Positions 35,594 to 42,772 of a stretch of DNA of 64,000 nucleotides are shown here, piece after piece (position 1 is the first letter of the stretch; every line of letters begins with the position of its first letter). Below the pieces are notes generated by a model. It was not told the DNA's origin. It ran no database searches and saw only the letters and a program-made list of their open reading frames with translations. The position numbers and the translations under genes are program-made. Origin of the DNA: Dinoroseobacter sp039192165 (lineage in GTDB: Bacteria > Pseudomonadota > Alphaproteobacteria > Rhodobacterales > Rhodobacteraceae); assembly GCA_039192165.1 (NCBI GenBank), contig JBCCXD010000009.1, positions 1 through 64,000 on the forward strand, read 5' to 3'.

Positions 35594-35923
35594 TCACGCC
35601 GCCAAAGCAGTGTCCGCCGAATTGTGAATCTTGAATACCTTGTCCATTCGTGTGAGGCGCAAAACCTTTTCGACAACCGGGCTCAACGCGGCAAGCTCTA
35701 ACGATGTCTCCTCCCCGTAGGCTTTCATCACGGAGACCACCGCGCCCAGGCCTGAGCTGTCTAGAAACTCCACATTCTCAAGATCGAGAATGATCCGGTG
35801 TTGCGGCGCGGTCTTGAAGGCCATCATCTCGTCTTTGAAGGCAACGGCGCCGGCGGCATCGATCCGGCTTTCTTCGACCCGGGCCACAAGCGTCGTCCCG
35901 TGAATTGTTTTGGTGATCGCCAT
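35594..35923 (-). CDS. STAS-domain anti-anti-sigma factor
   Basis: 109 aa, one STAS domain. The conserved phosphorylatable Ser is Ser56 in VEFLDSSGLGAVV. It pairs with the adjacent HATPase gene: unphosphorylated it should bind the kinase and release its partner. First gene of a two-gene leftward operon; the thiolase gene diverges 108 bp away. Confidence 0.93.
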   Translation of the reverse strand: MAITKTIHGTTLVARVEESRIDAAGAVAFKDEMMAFKTAPQHRIILDLENVEFLDSSGLGAVVSVMKAYGEETSLELAALSPVVEKVLRLTRMDKVFKIHNSADTALAA

Positions 35924-36031
35924 GGCGCTGTCCTCTTATGGTCTTGCAGTTCGCGTGATAACCGAGAATCACTTACCAGAAGGTGGATGACCGGGTGGCG
36001 CGCCGAGAAACCAGGATACGAAGGGTGTTGA

Positions 36032-37204
36032 ATGGAAAATGTGGTGATATGCGGCGCGATGCGAACGTCGATGGGTGGCTTTCAGGGCGCGTTCTCTGAC
36101 ACAGATGCTGCCACACTCGGCGGGACCGCAATCCGGGCTGCTCTTGCACAGGCGACAGTGGCCGCAGACCGCGTCGACGAAAACCTCATGGGCTGCGTGC
36201 TGCCGGCCGGTCAGGGACAGGCCCCGGCGCGTCAGGCGGGCTATCATGCCGGATTGGGCGACAGTGTCCCGGCGACGACGCTGAACAAGATGTGTGGCTC
36301 GGGGATGAAAGCGGTGATGATCGCCACAGATCGCCTCGCCCTGGGGCACGCGGACATCGTGGTCGCTGGCGGTATGGAAAGTATGACAAGCGCCCCGTAT
36401 CTGTTGCCAAAGATGCGAAGTGGCGCGCGGATCGGTCATGGTCAGGTTATCGATCACATGTTCCTCGACGGTCTGGAGGATGCCTATGACAAAGGTCGCC
36501 TGATGGGCACCTTCGCGGAGGATTGCGCGGAAGCATTCCAATTTACCCGTGAGGCACAGGACGCCTATGCGCTGGGTTCTCTGGAAAACGCTCTGGCCGC
36601 TCAGGCACGTGGCGCGTTTAAAAACGAGATCACGCCTGTGACGCTCTCCAGCCGCAAGGGCGAAACTGTTGTGCAAGAGGATGAGCAACCTGCCAACGCA
36701 CGTCCCGAGAAAATCCCCCATTTGAAACCGGCCTTCCGGAACAACGGTACTGTCACCCCCGCCAATGCCTCTTCCATTTCCGACGGTGCCGCGGCGCTGG
36801 TGCTTGCGCGTGAGGAGGCGAGCGCCGATCTGCCAATGCGTGCCCGCGTCCTTGGTCACGCAAGTCATGCGCAAGAGCCGGGCTGGTTCACCACCGCGCC
36901 AATCCCGGCGGCCCGCAAACTGCTCGCGCGGATCGGGTGGCGGACCGAGGACGTCGACCTATGGGAGGTCAATGAAGCTTTCGCCGTCGTTCCGATGGCA
37001 TTCATGAGAGAAATGGGGCTGTCGCGCGACAAGGTGAACGTCAACGGAGGCGCCTGCGCATTGGGTCATCCGATTGGGGCGTCCGGCGCGCGGATTCTTG
37101 TTACGCTGCTCAACGCGCTCGAGACCCGCGGGCTCAAACGCGGTGTCGCAGCGATCTGCATCGGTGGCGGCGAGGGCACCGCGATCGCCATCGAACGCCC
37201 GTGA
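36032..37204 (+). CDS. Acetyl-CoA C-acyltransferase (thiolase)
   Basis: 390 aa. The acyl-accepting nucleophile is Cys88 (LNKMCGSGMKAVM). The C-terminal motifs are NVNGGACALGHPIGASGAR (His) and CIGGGEGTA (second Cys as base), with NEAFAVVPMAFM before them. It makes or cleaves 3-ketoacyl-CoA; acetoacetyl-CoA thiolase (PHB or ketone pathway) and a beta-oxidation thiolase are both possible. The stop overlaps the next gene (GTGA). Confidence 0.95.
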   Translation: MENVVICGAMRTSMGGFQGAFSDTDAATLGGTAIRAALAQATVAADRVDENLMGCVLPAGQGQAPARQAGYHAGLGDSVPATTLNKMCGSGMKAVMIATDRLALGHADIVVAGGMESMTSAPYLLPKMRSGARIGHGQVIDHMFLDGLEDAYDKGRLMGTFAEDCAEAFQFTREAQDAYALGSLENALAAQARGAFKNEITPVTLSSRKGETVVQEDEQPANARPEKIPHLKPAFRNNGTVTPANASSISDGAAALVLAREEASADLPMRARVLGHASHAQEPGWFTTAPIPAARKLLARIGWRTEDVDLWEVNEAFAVVPMAFMREMGLSRDKVNVNGGACALGHPIGASGARILVTLLNALETRGLKRGVAAICIGGGEGTAIAIERP

Positions 37205-37662
37205 CAAGGGTCGACTATCCTGCTCTGGCGGCACGTGTTGCGTCGCTGATAGAGGGCGTGTCGGACGAGGTCGCCCGAATGGCGACGCTTGCCTGCGAGA
37301 TTTATCATGCCGATGACCGGTTCGACTGGGTCGGTTTTTATCGTGTAACCGCGCCTGAGATGTTGACGATCGGGCCCTACCAGGGCGGACACGGGTGCCT
37401 GACCATCCCGTTCTCGCGCGGCGTTTGTGGCGCTGCGGCCCGGATGCGACAGGTTCAGCTTGTGCCTGATGTCGACGCGTTCCCTGGCCATATTGCTTGC
37501 GCTTCCTCTACCCGGTCCGAACTCGTGCTTCCGGTGTTCGACCCAGATACGCAAGTAATCGGTGTATTCGACCTTGATAGCGATCAGCCCGACGCATTCA
37601 GCAAAGAGGATGCCTCTGAGATCGCACAGATCCTTGCCGCCACGTTTTCTCAGCGCGGCTGA
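37201..37662 (+). CDS. GAF-domain free methionine-R-sulfoxide reductase
   Basis: 153 aa from a GTG overlapping the thiolase stop. The three redox cysteines Cys66, Cys76 and Cys100 have the same spacing (10 and 24) as Cys84, Cys94 and Cys118 of E. coli fRMsr. Surrounding motifs are FDWVGFYR, GPYQGGHGC, SRGVCGAAA and HIACASSTRSELVLPVF. It reduces free methionine-R-sulfoxide using thioredoxin. It ends 13 bp inside the convergent LysE gene. Confidence 0.93.
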   Translation: MTRVDYPALAARVASLIEGVSDEVARMATLACEIYHADDRFDWVGFYRVTAPEMLTIGPYQGGHGCLTIPFSRGVCGAAARMRQVQLVPDVDAFPGHIACASSTRSELVLPVFDPDTQVIGVFDLDSDQPDAFSKEDASEIAQILAATFSQRG

Positions 37663-38261
37663 TAGGTTGCGAGGGCCACTCCATACACAATGAAACATAC
37701 AGCGAGTGCCCGCCGGACCCAAATATTTAACACCGCTCCCAACGCCAGTTTGCCGAGCCCGGCACCCAGAGCGGTGTACGTCATGTAACTGAGCGCGGTC
37801 AGTGTGAGCGCAGTCGGAAAAATAACCCACATCTGATCCCAAATGGGAACTTCTGGCTGCACGAACTGCGAAAATGCCGCCAGATAACCCGCCAGTGACT
37901 TCGCATTGATGGTCGCAATCACAAACGCGCGTCCGTAGATTGTATGCGCGCCGACCGGGCCGGGGTTTACGGGTTGGCCCGCGCGCAGCCAGGCCCGAAT
38001 CCCCAGGGCGACAAGCAATCCTGCTCCGAAAAGCTTGGCCCAGCCAAAGAATTCTGGGGCCGCTGTGATCAGAGCGGTCACACCCGCAGCTGACAAGGTC
38101 AGAAATAAAGCTGCCTGCGTCAGGATTGCTGCAACTCCCCACAGAGAACGGGCGAAACCGTAGGTCATCCCGTTGCCAATACAGTTTACAGCGTTGGGAC
38201 CAGGCGTTGTCACGAACAACACCCAGAAGGTGGCAAACACGAGCCAGGCGTCGAAACTCAT
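37650..38261 (-). CDS. LysE family translocator
   Basis: 203 aa with about six hydrophobic segments. N-terminal TTPGPNAV is the LysE/RhtB signature, followed by YGFARSLWGVAAILTQAA. The family exports amino acids or related metabolites; substrate unknown. Convergent with the fRMsr gene, overlapping 13 bp. Confidence 0.9.
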   Translation of the reverse strand: MSFDAWLVFATFWVLFVTTPGPNAVNCIGNGMTYGFARSLWGVAAILTQAALFLTLSAAGVTALITAAPEFFGWAKLFGAGLLVALGIRAWLRAGQPVNPGPVGAHTIYGRAFVIATINAKSLAGYLAAFSQFVQPEVPIWDQMWVIFPTALTLTALSYMTYTALGAGLGKLALGAVLNIWVRRALAVCFIVYGVALATYQPR

Positions 38262-38324
38262 AGGATGGGGCCTCCGTTTGGATGCGCCCTAGCACGCCTG
38301 TTTTGGAGCCGCTAGACAGGCACC

Positions 38325-38984
38325 ATGCCGCCGAAGTCGCTCGATGCCTACAACCCGCCCCAGGACCCGCTCGTCATTCTGCACGAAGACGCGCAGATTC
38401 TTGTGCTCGATAAGCCGTCCGGACTTCTCAGCGTGCCAGGCAAGGGTTCGCATCTGGCTGATTGCCTGCTTAGCCGCGTTCAAACCGTATTTCCGGATGC
38501 GTTGCTGGTACACCGGCTGGACCGGGACACCTCGGGGGTAATGGTCTTTGCGCTGACCCGACACGCGCAACGACACCTTGGCCTGCAGTTCGAAAAACGC
38601 CAGACGCGCAAAACCTATGTTGCCCGTGTTTCAGGGCGGCTTTCCGAGCCGTCTGGGACAATTGACTTGCCGCTGATTGTCGACTGGCCAAACCGACCGC
38701 TCCAGAAAGTGGACTTCGAGGCCGGAAAACCAGCGGTTACTGAATGGAAGCGCGTGCGTGCAAATGACCAGGAAAGCCGTGTGCGCCTCATGCCAAAAAC
38801 CGGTCGTTCGCACCAGTTGCGGGTGCACATGCAGGCAGTCGGTCATCCGGTTCTGGGAGACCCATTTTATGCCACCGGGGACGCACGGGCCTTCCCCCGG
38901 CTGATGCTGCATTCGCAGTCTCTGAGACTGCGTCATCCGGATGGAGGAGTAGGGATGACTTTCACCGCTTCCGTCCCTTTCTGA
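38325..38984 (+). CDS. RluA-family RNA pseudouridine synthase
   Basis: 219 aa. The catalytic Asp66 lies in VHRLDRDTSGVMVFAL. Other motifs are LVLDKPSGLLSVPGKG, KTYVARVSG, and the C-terminal KTGRSHQLRVHMQAVGHPVLGDPFY. No S4 domain. The short form resembles E. coli RluA, which modifies 23S rRNA U746 and tRNA U32, but target specificity cannot be read here. Confidence 0.93.
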   Translation: MPPKSLDAYNPPQDPLVILHEDAQILVLDKPSGLLSVPGKGSHLADCLLSRVQTVFPDALLVHRLDRDTSGVMVFALTRHAQRHLGLQFEKRQTRKTYVARVSGRLSEPSGTIDLPLIVDWPNRPLQKVDFEAGKPAVTEWKRVRANDQESRVRLMPKTGRSHQLRVHMQAVGHPVLGDPFYATGDARAFPRLMLHSQSLRLRHPDGGVGMTFTASVPF

Positions 38985-39085
38985 GAGATGTTTCGGCGGT
39001 TACTCGCTCGCCACGGTTTTGCCTTATTTCGCAACTTTTGGGTGAGTCGTGCCCGATTCGCAGGCAGTCAAAGTGCTGCGTATGG

Positions 39086-39100
39086 TTAACGTTTGGTAAA
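39086..39100 (+). promoter_or_regulatory. CtrA-box-like element
   Basis: TTAACGTTTGGTAAA reads TTAA-N7-TAAA, one mismatch from the CtrA consensus TTAA-N7-TTAA. CtrA controls motility and cell-cycle genes in alphaproteobacteria. A single near-match this far (380 bp) from pgsA is weak evidence. Confidence 0.3.
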
Positions 39101-39244
39101 GACCTCAATATCTGGTGGTAACACAAGCAATGGTTGTGCGCGATGGCTCTCGAATGATGACTTTTTTGTGTCCTCGCACTCCTGTGTTAAGAATGGTGTA
39201 CCGCGGCATTCATTGCGCCCCGGGGTTCATTTTTAAAATCGGAT

Positions 39245-39309
39245 GCTGCGGCATGTGTGTGGCGTAGGGGGATGGTATATAGCCTACTAGTATTACCGCA
39301 TGCCGCAGC
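39245..39309. repeat. Long-spaced inverted repeat with inner partial palindrome
   Basis: Arms GCTGCGGCATG (39245-39255) and CATGCCGCAGC (39299-39309) are perfect over 11 bp with 43 bp between them. The spacer itself contains a partial palindrome around GGTATATAG/CTAGTATTACC. It could fold into an extended RNA hairpin in the pgsA leader or be a protein-binding site. Confidence 0.5.
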
Positions 39310-39479
39310 TATTCCTGTCGTGTAGCTGACAGAGAACATCAACCGAATAACGGTAACGAGGGCGTCGCCTCGAACCCCATGACTGCAAAGGATGTCGCGG
39401 ACCCGAATAGCCGGGCCCGCGCATCTCTTTTCAGGACGCATCTCGTTGCCGGTCCGCCCGCAAGCCGCTATCAGAAGGC

Positions 39480-40145
39480 ATGTCTTGGAACGTGCCCAAT
39501 ATACTGACCGTCGGGCGGCTCCTCGCCGCACCTGCCTTTGCGTTGGTCTTCGTTCTGCTGGAACGCCCTGCGGCTGACTGGGCCGCGCTTGCTCTGTTTA
39601 TCGGTGCATCCCTGACTGATTTCGTGGATGGGTATCTGGCGCGCGCGTGGAACCAGACCTCGAAATTCGGTGCAATGCTGGATCCGATAGCAGACAAGGC
39701 GATGGTCGTCACTGCACTTGCGCTTCTGATTGGTCTCTCCGGGCTGGATCCTTTGGTCATGATCCCTGCGGCGTTGATCCTGTTTCGTGAGGTCTTCGTT
39801 TCGGGTCTTCGGGAATTTCTGGGCGCGGACGCAGGAAAGCTCGCCGTGACCAGACTGGCCAAGTGGAAGACAACTGCGCAGATGTGCGCCTTAGCGGTGC
39901 TTCTTGCCGCCATCGCCCTCGAGCAGATGCATCTTGACGCTTTCCACTCTCTAACGAGGGAGGCCTACCAGGCTGCGCTGGAAACCGGACCAATCGATGG
40001 GAATTGGGTGTACAGATCAGCGGAGTGGGGTGTATCCCTGGGTATCTTCGGGATTGCTCTTCTCTGGATTGCCGGCATCCTTACCTTGATCACCGGTTTT
40101 GATTACTTCAAAAAATCGATGCCATTTCTGAAGGAAGAGACATGA
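39480..40145 (+). CDS. pgsA: CDP-diacylglycerol--glycerol-3-phosphate 3-phosphatidyltransferase
   Basis: 221 aa integral membrane protein that commits CDP-diacylglycerol to phosphatidylglycerol. The CDP-alcohol phosphotransferase motif D(x2)DG(x2)AR(x8)G(x3)D(x3)D is complete in DFVDGYLARAWNQTSKFGAM followed by LDPIADK. About four to five membrane segments. It overlaps moaD by 4 bp; the pgsA-moaD-moaE order is common in Rhodobacteraceae. uvrC, often upstream of pgsA, is not here. Confidence 0.96.
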   Translation: MSWNVPNILTVGRLLAAPAFALVFVLLERPAADWAALALFIGASLTDFVDGYLARAWNQTSKFGAMLDPIADKAMVVTALALLIGLSGLDPLVMIPAALILFREVFVSGLREFLGADAGKLAVTRLAKWKTTAQMCALAVLLAAIALEQMHLDAFHSLTREAYQAALETGPIDGNWVYRSAEWGVSLGIFGIALLWIAGILTLITGFDYFKKSMPFLKEET

Positions 40146-40393
40146 AGCTGGATGTGCTATATTTCGCTTGGCTGCGCGAAAGGATCGGCCTGAGCCAGGA
40201 ACGGATCGAGACAAGCGCTGCCACGGTTGCCGACCTTGTGGAAGAACTGCGCGCGCGTGAAGATCGCTATGCGCTTGCGTTTTCCGATCTTTCTGCAGTG
40301 CGCGTCGCAGTTGACCAGGATCTAACGGCTTTCGATGCTCCACTCCAAGATGCCCGTGAAGTGGCGTTCTTTCCCCCAATGACGGGTGGCTGA
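40142..40393 (+). CDS. moaD: Molybdopterin synthase small subunit
   Basis: 83 aa, ubiquitin-fold sulfur carrier ending in the required Gly-Gly (FPPMTGG). The C-terminus is adenylated by MoeB and thiocarboxylated, then donates sulfur to precursor Z in complex with MoaE. The start overlaps the pgsA stop (ATGA). N-terminal KLDVLYFAWLRERIG is typical. Confidence 0.95.
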   Translation: MKLDVLYFAWLRERIGLSQERIETSAATVADLVEELRAREDRYALAFSDLSAVRVAVDQDLTAFDAPLQDAREVAFFPPMTGG

Positions 40394-40394
40394 G

Positions 40395-40841
40395 ATGCCA
40401 ACTGTCCGTGTCCAGGAGCAGCCATTCGAGCTTGGGGCGGAAGTTGAAGCCTTCGCCGCGGGTCGGACCGATATGGGCGCAGTGGTGACTTTTACCGGTA
40501 TTGTGCGTGACGTTGCGAAGTCTGACCTGGACGTGATGGAGATCGAGCATTACCCGGGCATGACCGAGCGTGCGATCGGCAAGATTGTAGACGAGGCCGT
40601 GACCCGCTGGACGCTGGGTGATGCGCTCGTGATTCACCGCTTTGGCCGCATGGGCCCGGGGGACCGCATCATGATGGTTGCTACGGCCGCGCCGCACCGG
40701 GTCGATGCCTTTGCTGCTGCCGAATTTCTGATGGACTACCTGAAATCCCGCGCGCCTTTTTGGAAGAAAGAGATCACCAGCGAAGGAGCGGGGTGGGTCG
40801 CGGCAACAGAAGAAGACGAAGCGGCGCTTACCCGCTGGTAG
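40395..40841 (+). CDS. moaE: Molybdopterin synthase catalytic subunit
   Basis: 148 aa from the ATG at 40395; a GTG at 40386 inside the moaD end is an alternative. It converts precursor Z to molybdopterin together with MoaD. Motifs: GAVVTFTGIVRD, EIEHYPGM, VIHRFGRMGPGDRIMMV, and the active-site lysines in YLKSRAPFWKKE. Confidence 0.95.
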   Translation: MPTVRVQEQPFELGAEVEAFAAGRTDMGAVVTFTGIVRDVAKSDLDVMEIEHYPGMTERAIGKIVDEAVTRWTLGDALVIHRFGRMGPGDRIMMVATAAPHRVDAFAAAEFLMDYLKSRAPFWKKEITSEGAGWVAATEEDEAALTRW

Positions 40842-40924
40842 AAACACCTGTTTCCCAGAACATGGTAGCGAGTGGCGCGTGCATATCGCGTCGCCAAAAC
40901 GCAGTGTCTGAACCAGGGTTTTAA

Positions 40925-40975
40925 AAAGAAAAGGCGTCAGGAAGTTGGACACGAGCCCAATCTTTCTGACGCCTT
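40925..40975 (-). terminator. Intrinsic terminator of the candidate structured RNA
   Basis: 10-bp perfect outer stem AAGGCGTCAG/CTGACGCCTT (40931-40940 and 40966-40975), an internal loop, and an inner TTGG/CCAA stem. On the minus strand it is followed by TTCTTTTT; on the plus strand no T-run follows. It therefore ends transcription coming from 41000-41600, not moaE. Confidence 0.85.
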
Positions 40976-41102
40976 CTTGAACCCTATCTCCCCCCAGGGG
41001 GCGACTGCAGGCCCAGCTTGCAAACAGGCGTTTCCCCCTGATGCCGGTGCTTTGCGTCCGAAGACCCGCCGCTCCTCACTCAACCCCACTTCTCTGTCTC
41101 GT

Positions 41103-41188
41103 CCGTCACGGTGCTTTCACACCCACACGGTAAGTTACATCGAAGCCTCTACACCTCCATTCGTCACGAGACTTTCGCCTCCACACGA
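41103..41188 (-). repeat. Twin 28-nt hairpins with compensatory differences
   Basis: Copy A (41188-41161) reads TCGT-GTG-GAGGC-GAAA-GTCTC-GTG-ACGA in blocks; copy B (41130-41103) reads CCGT-GTG-GGTGT-GAAA-GCACC-GTG-ACGG. The loop and internal-loop residues are identical. The outer closing pair and four of the five inner pairs differ while pairing is kept. The copies are separated by 30 nt. Confidence 0.8.
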
Positions 41189-41356
41189 TCCGACTTGCTT
41201 CCAACCACCAGTTCATCTCAAGGCTGCATCAGAGATCCGTCCTTGATTGTCCCTGGTCGTCAGGGTCTTTGTGTCCACTGCCACCGACTAATGTCTGCTT
41301 CAGCGGTAAAAGCACAGTGCGAATTCATTGCGAGTCGCGCAACAAAAAACGTGACG

Positions 41357-41424
41357 CTTATGCAAATTTCTTGTGCATAAGTTTTTGAAAATAGTGGATT
41401 TTTTGCTGCCCGCTCTGTGGATAG
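41357..41424. promoter_or_regulatory. AT-rich region with inverted repeat and DnaA-box-like 9-mers
   Basis: CTTATGCA (41357-41364) and TGCATAAG (41374-41381) form a perfect 8-bp inverted repeat with a 9-bp spacer. TTATGCACA (minus strand, 41380-41372) fits the relaxed DnaA box TTWTNCACA, and CTATCCACA (minus strand, 41424-41416) is one base off TTATCCACA. A GAATC (GANTC) lies at 41425-41429. The block is just upstream of the candidate RNA in its reading direction, so an operator for it is the simplest reading. Confidence 0.35.
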
Positions 41425-41661
41425 AATCGATTTTTTCCTTTTCTCGGGCAGAGTTACGCGGGGGATAGTTTTTTAAAAACGCCCTCTTTTTAAGCAGATT
41501 GAAAACACCCCTTTTTGGTGCCTGAAACGCAGTTCCTGGAGACCTCCAACCGCACTATGGGCCGAGCGATTGATCGGAAAAACCGCTGTTGATGACGGTT
41601 GAGTCGGTGCAGCAACGCGGTTACTCAGCGTCAGCAATGCATCTGGCCATTGAAGGACAGA

Positions 41662-42480
41662 TCAGCCCGCTGCTGGCGACACGGCCCGTTTGTAAAGATG
41701 CCAGGTGGTGTGGCCAAGGATCGGTAAGGTAAAGACCAGACCGAGAAACGCGGGAACCAATGACAGCAGCAGGGTGATTGTGATAATCGCCGCCCAGCCG
41801 AGCATGACCACAGGGTTCTGCGTGACCACCCGAATGGACGTGAGCATGGCAGAGATGAAATCCATATCGCGGTCGAGCAGCATGGGCATGGCAACAACTG
41901 TCACCGTGAACAGCACAGCAGAGAGCAACGCACCGACGCAGGTGCCAATGGCAAGGAAAATCCAGCCCTCCGGCGTGAAAAACACGACGTTCAAAAATCC
42001 GTCCAGGTCCGAGAAAGATGAATCCTGCAGGACAATCACAAGCACGGTGCGAAACTGGTAAAACCACACCCAAAGAATGAACAGGGTTACAAAAGCCATC
42101 CAGCCCATCTCGCGCTTACGCTGGCGGACCATGACGGTTAAAATCTCAGACCAGCCGAAGGGTTCCTTTGCCTGCAATCGCCGGGACATCTCATAGAGCC
42201 CCGCGGCGGCGAAAGGTGCAAACAGGGGAAAGGCCACAGCGGCGGGTAGGAGCATCCAGATCGCGTTAAGCGAGACCAGCGTCCAGACAAACAGGATGCC
42301 AAAAACGGCATAGAAGAGCCCGAAGAAGCCACTCATGAGTGGACGCGCCAGAAAATCGGAAAAACCGGCCTTCAGCGACGCTTTGATATCGTCAGCAGTC
42401 ACTGTGTTGACCGAGGGCATCGTCTGCTGTTGCGGTCTCAGATTGTCGGGTGGCGTGGATCCGGTGGTCTTGGAAGTCAT
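41662..42480 (-). CDS. DUF2189 family membrane protein
   Basis: 272 aa. A polar N-terminus of about 35 residues precedes roughly six hydrophobic segments. The conserved core is KAGFSDFLARPLMSGFFGLFYAVFG and FAAAGLYEMSRRLQAKEPFGW, typical of DUF2189. Function is unknown. Frequent in Rhodobacteraceae as a single gene. Confidence 0.88.
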   Translation of the reverse strand: MTSKTTGSTPPDNLRPQQQTMPSVNTVTADDIKASLKAGFSDFLARPLMSGFFGLFYAVFGILFVWTLVSLNAIWMLLPAAVAFPLFAPFAAAGLYEMSRRLQAKEPFGWSEILTVMVRQRKREMGWMAFVTLFILWVWFYQFRTVLVIVLQDSSFSDLDGFLNVVFFTPEGWIFLAIGTCVGALLSAVLFTVTVVAMPMLLDRDMDFISAMLTSIRVVTQNPVVMLGWAAIITITLLLSLVPAFLGLVFTLPILGHTTWHLYKRAVSPAAG

Positions 42481-42772
42481 GACATACTCCTCCCAAAGTA
42501 TGACTGCGCGATGGCCAGTTTACCAACAGACCCAGCGATGAAACAGACATCTCCGCGAGCTTGTAACAGGTCCGGCACAAGGGCAAGGGTTGCGGTAGCC
42601 AGGTTCACAAATCGGCCACGTGCCTCAAGGCTCAGCCCGTTCATTAAGAAATTCGCGTGGGCCTGGAACGGATCTGGGAACACGTGACCTGCGGAGGGTT
42701 CGCTATTTACCTGTCAACTTTCCTGCACCGCTTTGCAGCCGATGGAATTTCAATTCTGGGCGGACCTGTAAA

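Larger units (their letters stand above)
38985..39479. other. 495-bp non-coding region between the RluA-family gene and pgsA
   Basis: No open frame with family resemblance on either strand. It holds a CtrA-like half-pair (TTAA-N7-TAAA at 39086-39100) and an 11-bp inverted repeat at 39245-39309. It is much longer than other gaps in the window and probably contains the pgsA-moaDE promoter and leader. Confidence 0.5.
40925..41300 (-). ncRNA. Candidate structured non-coding RNA with twin GUG/GUG-loop hairpins
   Basis: Read on the minus strand, this purine-rich segment folds locally into many capped hairpins. Two are 28 nt long and built identically: 4-bp outer stem, GUG opposite GUG, 5-bp inner stem, GAAA tetraloop (41188-41161 and 41130-41103). 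Further elements are CCCTG/CAGGG (41265-41251), a C(UUCG)G tetraloop stem (41065-41056), a CAGG/CCTG stem with an inner GAAA (41040-41025), and a long terminator hairpin (40975-40931) followed by TTTTCTTTTT. In both twin hairpins the inner stem needs a G-U pair that would be A-C on the plus strand, so the minus strand is the RNA. The 5' end is a guess. I do not see the hallmarks of rnpB, ssrA or SRP RNA. Confidence 0.6.
40842..41661. other. 820-bp non-coding region holding the candidate structured RNA
   Basis: The gap between moaE and the DUF2189 gene has three parts. 40925-41300 is the candidate structured RNA on the minus strand. 41341-41480 is AT-rich with an inverted repeat and two DnaA-box-like 9-mers. 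41480-41661 shows nothing I can name. No open frame resembles a protein family. Confidence 0.6.

Noticed and set aside
37066..38295. 409-codon minus-strand frame across thiolase, fRMsr and LysE
   Set aside because: Overlaps three well-supported genes in other frames and has no domain pattern.
41103..41188. Twin hairpins as a CRISPR array
   Set aside because: Only two copies, stems differ by paired changes, the spacer is part of a folded RNA, and there are no cas genes.
40872..41246. 124-codon plus-strand frame in the moaE-DUF2189 gap
   Set aside because: It runs through the terminator hairpin and the twin hairpins. Pairing and G-U logic favour a minus-strand RNA, and the peptide shows no family features.
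40925..41300. RNase P RNA or permuted tmRNA as the identity of the candidate RNA
   Set aside because: I do not find the GAGGAAAGTCC block or matching pseudoknot of rnpB, nor a tag reading frame or T-loop of ssrA. This is by eye only; an Rfam scan would decide.
41405..41452. CTGCCCG/CGGGCAG inverted repeat as a terminator
   Set aside because: The loop is 32 nt and no T-run follows on either strand.
41341..41480. Chromosomal replication origin
   Set aside because: DnaA-like boxes are few and imperfect, and the genes that normally flank alphaproteobacterial origins are absent. Kept only as a regulatory candidate.
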